The position numbers and the translations under genes were made by a program. The notes beneath the pieces are model-generated. The model had not been told where the DNA came from, did no database searches, and saw nothing but the letters and a program-made list of their open reading frames with translations. This document shows, in pieces, positions 7,965-18,348 of a stretch of DNA of 64,000 nt. Location of the stretch: assembly GCA_030425705.1 (NCBI GenBank), contig JAUHZU010000002.1, forward strand, positions 186,001-250,000, read 5' to 3'. This DNA comes from Phycisphaerae bacterium (GTDB taxonomy: Bacteria; Planctomycetota; Phycisphaerae; Phycisphaerales; Phycisphaeraceae). How positions within the stretch are numbered: position 1 is the first letter of the stretch; every line of letters begins with the position of its first letter.

Positions 7965-8906
7965 TCAGCGCGGCGGCGCGGACGCGGCAACGGCGTGGGC
8001 CCTGACCCGTGCCCAGACGCGCCTTGCCCCCCACATCACGACGCCCGCGGTTGGCAGGACGACAACCAGCCAGGGCGCAACCGTCACCGCCGCCAACGCG
8101 ATGGCCCGGCCCGCGCCTACCAGCGCCGACACCGAACCGGACCACGCCCGGCCCGCCTGCGCCGCGAAGCCCGGCTCCTCCGTGGGGGCGGGCACATAGT
8201 CCCTGATCTCCTCGACCCGGACCGTCACCGTAGACATCGCGGTAAGGTCGGTGAGCACGTTGAGCCGGCCCTGCAGGACCTCGGCCTCGCCGCGCACCCG
8301 CGACAGCTCGCGTTCAACGCGGAGGATGTCCTCCAGATCGCCCGTCGAGGACTCGAGGTGTTGGGCAAGGCGCTGCTCTTGGGCGATCTTGTTCCGCAGG
8401 CGGGACTGCAGGTCGACAAACTCCGCGGTGACTTCCTCGCTGCTGCTCCGCGTACGGCGGACCTGGCCGAGCGACTCCGCGTCGCTTAGGAGCTGGTCGA
8501 ACGAGCTGGCGGGGATACGCAGGGTCCACCGCCCGCTCCGCGGTTCGCCCGCCGCGCCGTGCACCTCCGACTCCGCCACGAACCCGCCGTGCGCAAGGGC
8601 CAGGTCCGCCACGCGGGCGGGGGTGCCCGTGAAGTCGTCGACCACGAGGTCCAGGTCGGCGTTGAAGATGATGTGCCGGGCACGATCCGCGGTGTGCAGT
8701 GTGGTCGGGAGCGCCGGGCCGCCGCTGCCGTCCTGGCCAGAATCCGTCGGGCTGGAGGCCGGAAGCGCCTCCCGATCTGCAACAGGGCCGTAGGACGCCT
8801 GGTCGGCGGTGAGGGTCTTCGATGAGCCGGAGCCGGCGTCATCGCAGCCGGGAACCCCGACGATCGCCAGCATCAGGATCACGCACAGCATCGGCATGTT
8901 TCGCAT
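7965..8906 (-). CDS. DUF4349-type lipoprotein
   Basis: 313-aa envelope protein. The ATG at 8906 has GAGGAG seven bases upstream and gives a clean lipoprotein signal ending in VGVPGC. The middle of the protein fits DUF4349: a beta domain (ARHIIFNADLDLVVDDF, GGFVAESEVHG, WTLRIPASSFDQLL), then a coiled coil (residues about 150-215, VDLQSRLRNKIAQEQRL) and the end motif TVTVRVEEI. A C-terminal hydrophobic segment near residues 270-300 would re-enter the membrane. Function is unknown in the family. An upstream ATG exists, but the signal argues for this start. Confidence 0.75.
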   Translation of the reverse strand: MRNMPMLCVILMLAIVGVPGCDDAGSGSSKTLTADQASYGPVADREALPASSPTDSGQDGSGGPALPTTLHTADRARHIIFNADLDLVVDDFTGTPARVADLALAHGGFVAESEVHGAAGEPRSGRWTLRIPASSFDQLLSDAESLGQVRRTRSSSEEVTAEFVDLQSRLRNKIAQEQRLAQHLESSTGDLEDILRVERELSRVRGEAEVLQGRLNVLTDLTAMSTVTVRVEEIRDYVPAPTEEPGFAAQAGRAWSGSVSALVGAGRAIALAAVTVAPWLVVVLPTAGVVMWGARRVWARVRAHAVAASAPPR

Positions 8907-10021
8907 CGTTCGGCTCCTCGGGTTGGACACCGGTATAGATGCGCCGGGCTGGCTCGGGTTCATTCCGCGCCGGATCGGATGCGGTCACTTTGGGATCGTG
9001 GGGTTCTAGCCAGGGCATCGCGTGTTACCGCTGGTGGATGAGCAGTTGCTCGCGCTGGGCCTCCAGTTCGTAGTGCCGGGCCTGCAGCACGTCGATCCGG
9101 TTGGCGAGGTCGTCGCGTTCCGCGGACAGCCGCAAGGCCTCGGGCCCGCCGGTCTGGAGTTCATCGAACCGCGCTTCGAGCATCACCAGACGCTCCTGCA
9201 TGGCAAGCCGTTCGTGCATCGTTTCCTCGATCTGCACCTGGAGGCGTTGGAGTTCGTCGCGGGTCTCGGCGTCGGCACGTTCCCGGCGGATCGCGTCGCG
9301 TCGCTGCACGTGCGCGCTGATGTTCTCCAGCAGGGTCTCGGCCTGGGCGTAGGCGTCGTCGGTGGCAGTGATGATCAGGAACTCCTCGAACGCGCGGACG
9401 TGGATCGCCGACGGGCCCTGGGCCGAGACGGTCGCGACGGTCTGCTCCACGGCCTTGGCCAGCGCCTCGGTCCGCTCGAGCAGGTCCAGCCCGTCCTGAC
9501 GCGGCGCGAGGATCTCCGTGCAGTCCAGCACGTGGATCGAAAGGTCCAGTGGCTCGGTGACGAACCCCCCGCCCCCCCTGGGCCCGCCCATGCCGCTCGC
9601 CATCCCGCCGGGTCGTCCGCCCGGCGAGACACCGCCGCGCGCGGGTGCGGGCGCGGCGGCTCCTTCCGCCCCGCCGTTGGTCTCCGCCAGTCCAGGCGCC
9701 CTGCCGCCGCCGACCCCGCCGCCCTGTGCCCCGGCCATCGGCTGGGCCGGGTGGCCCTGGTAGTTGTTCGGGGTCAGCGTCATCACGGCGAAAGCAACAA
9801 CGGCGGCGGTGGCGATGGTCCCAAAGGCGGTCTGCATGATGCGTCTCCGGTGGCGGTGTTTCCCGATCGTGGTGAAGTCGTTGGCTAACGCGCTGGCGTC
9901 GCCGAACTCGGCGAGCGCGGTGGCGATGGCCTGCTGCTTGTCGTGCCCCTCGGCGGTGAGTTCTTCGAGGCGGGCTTCGAGGTGGTCGCGCAGCTCGCTG
10001 GCGATCGCGCCGCGCTGCTTG

Positions 10022-12453
<2,432 letters not shown>

Positions 12454-12485
12454 AGCGGATCGACCGCAAGACACGACATACAACC

Positions 12486-12515
12486 AAGCCCACGCCGTCA
12501 CGGCGTGGGCTTTTT
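12486..12515 (+). terminator. Strong intrinsic terminator of atpD
   Basis: Perfect 12-bp stem (12486-12497 with 12501-12512), a 3-nt loop and a T-run (12511-12515), 33 nt after the atpD stop. It also separates atpD from the convergent murQ. Confidence 0.9.
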
Positions 12516-12545
12516 CACTGCTACTGTTCGGGAGCCCCGGGCGAT

Positions 12546-13559
12546 CTACTTCGGCGGCCCCAGGATCGGGCGCAGCTTCTGGTCGTGCTCGTCCAGCAGC
12601 TTGAGCGCCTGCGCGCGGTCGACCTTGCGCAGGGCCATGATGAGCGCGACCTTGACCCGGCCGTCGGCGCGGTCGATGAGGTCGGCGGCGTCCTCGCGGG
12701 AGAGCCCGGTCTGCCCGACGACGATGCGGATCGAGCGGTCGACCAGCTTGGCGTTGGTGGCCTTGAGGTCGACCATCAGGTTGCCCCAGGCCTTGCCGAG
12801 TTGGAGCATGGTGACGGTGCTGATCATGTTCAGCGCGAGCTTCGTGGCGGTGCCGGCCTTCATGCGGGTCGAGCCGGTGACGACCTCGGGCCCGGTGATC
12901 AGCTCGATCGCGTGGTCCAGCGGCGCGGGGAGCGCCGGCGGGGGCGGCACGCTCAGCGGCTGGTTGCCCTTGACGACCTCGGCCTTCGGCCGGGTCTGCA
13001 GCGACTTGATCGTGACACAGGTGACCAACCCGGTGGTCGCGCCGCGTTGCCCGGCGTACTCGATCGCGCCCCAGACGTAGGGCGTGGTCCCGCCGGCGGC
13101 GATGCCGATGAGCGTGTCGTGTTCGCCGAGGCCCAGCCGGTCGATCTCGGGCTTTGCGCCGTCCCAGTCGTCTTCCGCGCCCTCGACGGCGACGCGGAGC
13201 GCCCCGTCGCCGCCGGCGATGAAGCCGACGACCTGCTCGGGCTCGGAGCAGAAGGTGGGCGGGCACTCGCTGGCGTCGAGCACGCCCAGCCGGCCGGACG
13301 TGCCGGCCCCGCAGTAGACCAGCCGGCCGCCCCGTTTCATGCCGGCGACCACGTCCTCGACGAGCCGGGTCAGCGCGGGGATCGCGTGGCGCACGGCCTG
13401 GGGGACCTGCATGTCCTGGGTGTTCATCAGGCGCAGCGCGGCCTCGACGTCCAGGGCATCGGCGGCGGCGGCGGCGGCGAGGCGCTGCTCGGTCGCGAGG
13501 TGCCCGCGCGGCGCGGAGGACTGGATCGCGGGCCTGGCATTCGGGTCGGGGGTCGTCAT
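12546..13559 (-). CDS. murQ: N-acetylmuramic acid 6-phosphate etherase
   Basis: 337-aa SIS-domain enzyme that cleaves the lactyl ether of MurNAc-6-phosphate to give GlcNAc-6-phosphate and lactate in peptidoglycan recycling. Signatures are LMNTQDMQVPQAV, GAGTSGR (84-90) with LGVLDASECPPTF, GGDGALRVAVEGAEDD, GIAAGGTTPYVWGA, and STRMKAGTATKLALNM near the end. The C-terminal helical region (DLIDRADGRVKVALIM) is also typical. It lies downstream of anmK on the same strand, and that kinase makes its substrate. The two are 172 bp apart with an inverted repeat between them, so they may not share one transcript. Confidence 0.95.
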   Translation of the reverse strand: MTTPDPNARPAIQSSAPRGHLATEQRLAAAAAADALDVEAALRLMNTQDMQVPQAVRHAIPALTRLVEDVVAGMKRGGRLVYCGAGTSGRLGVLDASECPPTFCSEPEQVVGFIAGGDGALRVAVEGAEDDWDGAKPEIDRLGLGEHDTLIGIAAGGTTPYVWGAIEYAGQRGATTGLVTCVTIKSLQTRPKAEVVKGNQPLSVPPPPALPAPLDHAIELITGPEVVTGSTRMKAGTATKLALNMISTVTMLQLGKAWGNLMVDLKATNAKLVDRSIRIVVGQTGLSREDAADLIDRADGRVKVALIMALRKVDRAQALKLLDEHDQKLRPILGPPK

Positions 13560-13638
13560 AGGCGGGACAGTGTAGCGGGATCGCCGATGTTATAGAAAAA
13601 CGGGGGTGGGTTGCTGCCGGGTGTACCTCTATTCAATA

Positions 13639-13706
13639 GCCGCCGCGTCACACACGGCAGGAGTCGGACGGTCCTGATGTGCCCCCGCCGCGTGTGACGC
13701 GGCGGC
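13639..13706. repeat. 20-bp inverted repeat between anmK and murQ
   Basis: Arms 13639-13658 and 13687-13706 are complementary except for one base, with a 28-nt loop. There is no U-run on either side. It may be a REP-like hairpin or a transcript-processing structure between the two recycling genes. Confidence 0.55.
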
Positions 13707-13731
13707 TCATCACGCACGCATGGACACGGTT

Positions 13732-14928
13732 TTACCGGGGGCTCGGCCCCGCCCAGACGCCCGCGACGCCGGGGTCTTTCGCGCCCGTGACCTGCGGCAG
13801 CGAGCAGGGCACGCCGTCCTGCGACAACGCCCCGAGCACCGCAAACCCCATCGCCTCCCGCGCCTCGCAGGGGATGCCGAGGTCGTCGGAGAGGAAGACG
13901 CTCTCGCAAAACGAGTCGGGTTCGATGACGTCCCGGATGTACTTCACAAGTGTCTTGTTCTTTGCCCCCCCGCCCGCAAGAACCAGCCTCTGAGCGGCAG
14001 TACCTTCAAACACTTCGCCGATCGTTTGGCCAACAAAAGCGATCGCATTGAACAGGATGTCGGCCGCGGTACGATCTTGATGGTCCGTCACGATCCGATC
14101 GATCACACCGCTCTGTAGATTCTCCCGGCCCAGTGAACCTCCGCCCGGTGACACGACTTCGAGGCGACCAGACAGGTCTCGCCAAAGCGATTCATCGAAC
14201 ATGCCCGACGACGCAACCGCGCCGTCTTTGTCGTACGGCCTGTCGATCAGGCGTTGGGCCAAGCCATCCAACAGCAGGTTGCACAGGCAGATGTCGCCGC
14301 CTTCGACCGCGCCCACTCCCGGCTCGGTGCCGAGCGACCAGTAGGTGCAGTTGAACACCCCGCCCAGGTTCGCAATCAGGTCTGCTCTGCCCCGGTACAT
14401 CACCCAGTCCGCCAACGGCGTCAGCGGAGCGCCTTCCCCGCCCGCGATGAGGTCGGCCTGGCGCAGGTCGTAGCACACCGGGACGCCGTGCCGCCTCACC
14501 ACCGGCCAGGGGTCGAAGAGCTGCCAGCTCTTGGGCCCGCCGCCCGGGATCGTGGAGCCGGCGTCGTCCTGCCGGGGGTCGCGCGGGGCGTGCCAGATCG
14601 TCTGGCCGTGCGCGACGACGAACGCGGGCCTGGGCCCGTCCGTCTCGTCCAGCAGGTGCTGCACGCCGTCGGCGTAGAGTTCGCCCATCCCGCGCGCGGC
14701 GCGCAGGTAGGTCAGCGGCTCGGCGGCACCCCCGGAAGCGAGGTGCATCAGCGTGTCGCGCAGCCCCGGGTCCATCGGGTGCGAGACCCAGCCGAGGTAC
14801 TCGGCGGTCATGTCCAGCCCCGTGCCGACGATGCGGACCAGCGCCGCGTCGAGCCCGTCCAGCGAGGTCCCGGTCATGCAGCCGACGACGATGCGTTCGC
14901 GCGGCGGGTTTGAGTCGGTGTCGGTCAT
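13732..14928 (-). CDS. anmK: Anhydro-N-acetylmuramic acid kinase
   Basis: 398-aa ASKHA-fold kinase that converts 1,6-anhydro-MurNAc to MurNAc-6-phosphate during cell-wall recycling. The N-terminal VVGCMTGTSLDGLDAALVRI phosphate motif, HGQTIWHAP, NLGGVFNCT, the LAGGGAKN motif and GIPCEAREAMGFAVLG near the end are all family signatures. The ATG at 14928 was chosen because GTSLDGLD begins 19 residues later, as in known members. The product feeds murQ immediately downstream. The 3' half (13850-14340) has clearly lower third-position GC than the 5' half, which suggests a mosaic origin. Confidence 0.95.
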   Translation of the reverse strand: MTDTDSNPPRERIVVGCMTGTSLDGLDAALVRIVGTGLDMTAEYLGWVSHPMDPGLRDTLMHLASGGAAEPLTYLRAARGMGELYADGVQHLLDETDGPRPAFVVAHGQTIWHAPRDPRQDDAGSTIPGGGPKSWQLFDPWPVVRRHGVPVCYDLRQADLIAGGEGAPLTPLADWVMYRGRADLIANLGGVFNCTYWSLGTEPGVGAVEGGDICLCNLLLDGLAQRLIDRPYDKDGAVASSGMFDESLWRDLSGRLEVVSPGGGSLGRENLQSGVIDRIVTDHQDRTAADILFNAIAFVGQTIGEVFEGTAAQRLVLAGGGAKNKTLVKYIRDVIEPDSFCESVFLSDDLGIPCEAREAMGFAVLGALSQDGVPCSLPQVTGAKDPGVAGVWAGPSPR

Positions 14929-14970
14929 CGCCCAAGGATATCGGCCGGCGTTGGGCCCGGCCGGGCGCAG

Positions 14971-15009
14971 AAAAAATCCCGACGGCTGCCATCCGTGCAG
15001 CCGCCGGGA
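14971..15009 (-). terminator. Intrinsic terminator of the HAD phosphatase gene
   Basis: On the minus strand, a 13-bp stem with one G-U pair (14977-14989 with 14997-15009) and a 7-nt loop are followed by six U residues (14971-14976). It lies 48 nt after the stop of the gene at 15057-15881 and before anmK. Confidence 0.88.
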
Positions 15010-15056
15010 ACAGGAGGAATCCAGGGGGGGCCGCCGGGGTGGCCCGGCGGGCCGTG

Positions 15057-15881
15057 TTACACCAGTGCCGGGACCGCGGCGGCCTGGCCGCGTGTGGCTT
15101 GGTGGTGGAGGCACGCTTCGAGCTTGCCGATGTCCAGGTCGGCGACCGAGTCGACGATCGTGTCGGGCTGGTAGGCGAACTGGTCGAGGTCTTCGCGTCG
15201 TGTCCCGCCGGTGAGGACGAGGATGGTGTGGTAGCCCAGCTGCGTGCCGCCGAGGATATCGGTGGACATCGTGTCGCCGATCATGAAGGTGTGCGCGGCG
15301 TCGAAGCCGAGTTCCTTGCGGGCGGCGCGCATCATGATCGGGCTGGGCTTGCCGACGGAGAACGCCGTGACGCCGGTGGCCTCTTCGAGGAGCCGGACGA
15401 CCGCGCCGCACCCGGGGCGGGTGCCGGCCTGGGTCGGGCAGTTGGGGTCCATGTTGGTCGCGATCAGCCGGGCCCCGCGGAGGATCAGGTTCGTGGCGTG
15501 CTCGAGCATCTCGAAGGTGTAGGTCCGGCCTTCGCCGACGACGACGTAGTCCGGGTCCTTATCGACGACCGCGAAGCCGTTGTGGTGCAGCGCGGTGGTG
15601 AGCCCGGACTCGCCCAGGACGTAGGCGGTCCCGCCGGGCTTCTGGTGGGCGAGGAAGCGCGCGGTCGCCATCGCGCAGGTGAAGACGTGCTCGGCCCCGG
15701 CCTGGACGCCCATGCGCGCGAGCTTCGCGGCGATGTCCCGGCGGGTGCGTTGCGAGTTGTTGGTCAGGAAGAGGAACGGGACGTGGTAGTCGTGCAGGAG
15801 GCGGATAAAACGGTCGGCCCCGGGGATGAGTTCACTGCCGCGGTAGATCACGCCGTCCATATCGATCAGGATGCCAAACAT
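15057..15881 (-). CDS. HAD-IIA family sugar/nucleotide phosphatase (NagD-like)
   Basis: 274-aa HAD hydrolase. Motif I is DMDGV with nucleophile D7 and acid D9, motif II LTNNS, motif III includes the lysine in VGKPSP, and motif IV is MIGDTMSTDI. The large C2-type cap between motifs II and III identifies subclass IIA (NagD, p-nitrophenylphosphatase, phosphoglycolate phosphatase). The ATG at 15881 starts directly before the nucleophile strand, as is usual. Location upstream of anmK and murQ raises the possibility of an amino-sugar phosphate substrate, but this is inference; its own terminator separates it from them. Confidence 0.88.
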   Translation of the reverse strand: MFGILIDMDGVIYRGSELIPGADRFIRLLHDYHVPFLFLTNNSQRTRRDIAAKLARMGVQAGAEHVFTCAMATARFLAHQKPGGTAYVLGESGLTTALHHNGFAVVDKDPDYVVVGEGRTYTFEMLEHATNLILRGARLIATNMDPNCPTQAGTRPGCGAVVRLLEEATGVTAFSVGKPSPIMMRAARKELGFDAAHTFMIGDTMSTDILGGTQLGYHTILVLTGGTRREDLDQFAYQPDTIVDSVADLDIGKLEACLHHQATRGQAAAVPALV

Positions 15882-16240
15882 CTTGGGCTCCGATTCTTCG
15901 CATGGGCTGCGAGGGGTGGTTGAAGTTGGGGGGCCGGGGAACAGCCCGGCCCGTTCGGACAACGGGTGAAATACAAACCCTGTGCCACACGCATCGGCTA
16001 CTGCCGGATTTGCGGATTCGTGACGCAGACCCCGCATGGGTGTGCATCAGGCGGGTTTGTTCCGCTGGGAGCTGCGTAGAAACCGCATTCGCGCCGTGCC
16101 TGGGCTGCCCAAGAAAACACCGCGCGGGGCGGATTGTCGCGCCCGTAGGCAGGAGCGCGGGCGGCCGGACGGCGACGATCTATCGATCCGGCCACCCTAC
16201 ATTGCTCCGAAGCACACCCTTATTTTTACCTAACTTTTAC
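15882..16240. other. Intergenic region without recognised gene
   Basis: About 490 bp separate the HAD gene start from the next gene at 16372. Open frames here have atypical Arg/Cys-rich translations and no family resemblance. The only supported signal is the promoter at 16241-16269; the stretch before it becomes AT-rich near 16215-16240. Confidence 0.5.
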
Positions 16241-16269
16241 TTGACGGCGGGTGCACTGCTCGGTACAAA
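16241..16269 (+). promoter_or_regulatory. Predicted sigma70-type promoter
   Basis: TTGACG (16241-16246) and TACAAA (16264-16269) have a 17-bp spacer, preceded by an AT-rich stretch. It would give a leader of about 95 nt for the NTF2-like gene, whose ATG at 16372 has AAGGAG about eight bases upstream. Confidence 0.55.
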
Positions 16270-16371
16270 GGACGCTCGGCGACAGTGGGATCGCCGTGTG
16301 GCCCAGCCCGCCACGCATCGTCGGGCGGTATCGGCCGAGCCCCCTCCCCCCCCCTCCAAGGAGACCGAAAC

Positions 16372-16782
16372 ATGTCCACCGAACAAGCCCTCAACCCCTG
16401 CCTCGAGGTCGGCAAGAAGCTCGTCGCGCTGTGCCAGGAAGGCAAGAATCTCGAAGCGATCAACACCCTCTATGCCGACGACATCGAGAGCGTCGAGGTC
16501 TGCGGCGACGAGAGCATGCCCCGGGTGATGAACGGCATCGAAGCGATCCGCGGCAAGACCCAGTGGTGGTACGACAACCACGAGGTGCACGGCGGGTCGT
16601 GCGAGGGCCCCTACCCCAATGGCGACGACTTCATCTGTATCTTTGAGATGGACATCACCCCGAAGGTCGGGCCGATGGCTGGCAAGCGGTTCCAGATGAA
16701 GGAGGCCGCCCGCTACACCGTGAAGGACGGGAAGATCGCCCGCGAAGAGTTCTACTACGACGTGTCCGGCTTCGAGTGCTGA
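16372..16782 (+). CDS. SnoaL/NTF2-like domain protein
   Basis: 136-aa cytosolic protein with the NTF2-like cone fold layout: N-terminal helices (VGKKLVALCQEGKNLEAINTLYADD), IESVEV, GIEAIRGKTQWWYDN, then strands FICIFEMDITP and a C-terminal YTVKDGKIAREEFYYD. The family includes isomerases, hydrolases and ligand-binding proteins. There is no clear catalytic residue set to name a reaction. The AAGGAG ribosome-binding site supports this ATG. A predicted promoter about 100 bp upstream and a 12-bp hairpin after the gene suggest a single-gene transcript. Confidence 0.8.
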   Translation: MSTEQALNPCLEVGKKLVALCQEGKNLEAINTLYADDIESVEVCGDESMPRVMNGIEAIRGKTQWWYDNHEVHGGSCEGPYPNGDDFICIFEMDITPKVGPMAGKRFQMKEAARYTVKDGKIAREEFYYDVSGFEC

Positions 16783-16810
16783 GCCGAGCGCGGGTTCCCC
16801 TTGCAGCCAC

Positions 16811-16841
16811 GCCGCCGCGCCACTGCTCCTGGCGCGGCGGC
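16811..16841 (+). terminator. GC-rich hairpin after the NTF2-like gene
   Basis: Perfect 12-bp stem (16811-16822 with 16830-16841) and a 7-nt loop. No U-run follows, so it may be a weak terminator or a 3'-protecting structure. Confidence 0.5.
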
Positions 16842-16847
16842 GGCTGT

Positions 16848-17297
16848 GTGCGCCCGGGGCGGGTTGTTTGTGGGGCGACGTGGATCTCGATCGGTTGGCT
16901 GGTGAACGCACTGACACCGCTCGCCTACCTCTGGGCCTCGCCGAACACCCTGGTCGGGCTGTCGCTGGCCGCGCTGGCGCGGCTGACCGGGGGTGGGCTG
17001 TCGGTCCACACCGGGGTGGTCGAGGCCCACGGGGGGTGGGTCCGCACGCTGCTGGAGCGTGCACCGTTTGTCCGGGGCGGGGCCTCGGCGATCACCTTCG
17101 GGCACGTGGTGCTGGCCCGCGACGCGGCGCTGCTCGACCGGACGCGGACGCACGAGCGGGTGCACGTGGCCCAGTACGCCCGCTGGGGGCCGGCGTTCCT
17201 GCCCGCGTATGTGCTGGCCGGGCTGTGGCAGGGCCTCCGCGGCCGGGACCCCTACCGCGACAACCCGTTCGAGGTCGAGGCCTACGCGGTGGGGTAG
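16848..17297 (+). CDS. Small membrane-associated HExxH protein
   Basis: 149-aa protein of unknown function. It has hydrophobic stretches at about residues 12-40 and near the C-terminus (FLPAYVLAGLWQGL). The key motif is HERVHVAQYARWGP, an HExxH pattern as in zinc metalloproteases, followed by the conserved-looking end DNPFEVEAYAVG, whose Glu residues could be a third ligand. The start is uncertain: the frame is open back to a GTG at 16776 overlapping the previous stop, but the intervening hairpin argues for GTG 16848 or later. Protease activity is inferred only from the motif. Confidence 0.6.
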   Translation: MRPGRVVCGATWISIGWLVNALTPLAYLWASPNTLVGLSLAALARLTGGGLSVHTGVVEAHGGWVRTLLERAPFVRGGASAITFGHVVLARDAALLDRTRTHERVHVAQYARWGPAFLPAYVLAGLWQGLRGRDPYRDNPFEVEAYAVG

Positions 17298-17388
17298 CGC
17301 CGTCCGATACGGCTCCACTTCGGCCATTCCCGGGCCGACCGCACGGCGGGCGGGGTAGAATCCCCGCAACGATCAGAAGGGAACGGCT

Positions 17389-18231
17389 ATGAAGCGTTGG
17401 CTGTGTGTGTGTCTGTTGGTGTCGCTCTCGGCCGGGTGCCAGGGTCGAGACAGCGTGTACGTGAAGTCGCTGCTCGCTGGGGAGCAGACGCATTCGTTTG
17501 TTGAGCCGGCGACGTCCGAGCGCCCCGACCTGACGCTGGAGCAGGCGTACAAGGAGCAGGCCGGCTACGTCCGTGCCCAGCGCCGCGCCGGGCGGGAGGT
17601 CGTCGGCTACAAGGTTGCATATACGAGCACGGCGTCGCAGCTCCGCGCGCGGATCGATACCCCGGTCTACGGCCGGCTGTTCGAGGGTATGTCCGTGCCG
17701 AATGGCGGGTCGGTGGTGTCCGGCGGGTTCCGGCGGTTTGTCGTCGAGGCCGAGGTCGCTGTGACGATCGGCCGGACGATCGACGAACCGATCGAGACGG
17801 TCGACCAACTGCTGCCTTACATCGCGACGCTGCACCCGGCGTTGGAGATGCCCGACGCGCTGTTCGGGTTTGATGTCGCGCCCAACGCGGTGGACATGGT
17901 CGCGGCGAACACGGCGGCGTACCGCTACGCAGTGGGGGCGGGCATCGAGCCGGTTGGCTTCGACCCGGCGGACCTGGAGGTGGCGTTGTTTACGGATCGG
18001 ACCCGCTACAGCACGGGGCCGGCGTCGGACTGCCTGGGTGGCCCGCTGCAGGTGGTGCTGTGGCTGGTGCAGGCGCTGCAGGCCGAGGGCGAGACGCTCG
18101 AGGCCGGCCAGGTCGTGCTCACCGGCACGCCGGCACGGACGATCATCCAGCCGACCCCCGACAGCGATATCGCCCGGGAGTACACCGCCGACTGCGGCGC
18201 GCTCGGCCGAGTCACGGTCGTCGTCCGCTAA
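17389..18231 (+). CDS. Lipoprotein with 2-keto-4-pentenoate hydratase / FAH-superfamily fold
   Basis: 280-aa protein whose N-terminus is a lipoprotein signal ending in LSLSAGC (Cys17). The mature part matches the MhpD-type hydratase family: GYKVAYTS, YGRLFEGM, FVVEAEVAVTIGR, LHPALEMPD and VLTGTP. The Glu residues of EAE and ALEMPD correspond to metal ligands of catabolic hydratases. Such enzymes normally act in the cytosol on 2-hydroxypentadienoate, so export as a lipoprotein is unusual. It may have been recruited as a periplasmic enzyme or binding protein. No aromatic catabolism genes are nearby. The gene begins after GAAGGGAAC. Confidence 0.8.
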   Translation: MKRWLCVCLLVSLSAGCQGRDSVYVKSLLAGEQTHSFVEPATSERPDLTLEQAYKEQAGYVRAQRRAGREVVGYKVAYTSTASQLRARIDTPVYGRLFEGMSVPNGGSVVSGGFRRFVVEAEVAVTIGRTIDEPIETVDQLLPYIATLHPALEMPDALFGFDVAPNAVDMVAANTAAYRYAVGAGIEPVGFDPADLEVALFTDRTRYSTGPASDCLGGPLQVVLWLVQALQAEGETLEAGQVVLTGTPARTIIQPTPDSDIAREYTADCGALGRVTVVVR

Positions 18232-18348
18232 GCCGGGTGCCGACGGGCTGCATGTCACCTGCGCCGGGGCTCGGATGGAACCCCCTATCTTCAGGCGGGG
18301 CCGCGGGTTCGGGTACAATCCCCGATTCGCTCCCGACCGGCCCCAGCC

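Noticed and set aside
16237-17064. Minus-strand open frame over the NTF2-like gene
   Set aside because: No recognisable domain and the plus strand has a good ribosome-binding site and NTF2-like fold.
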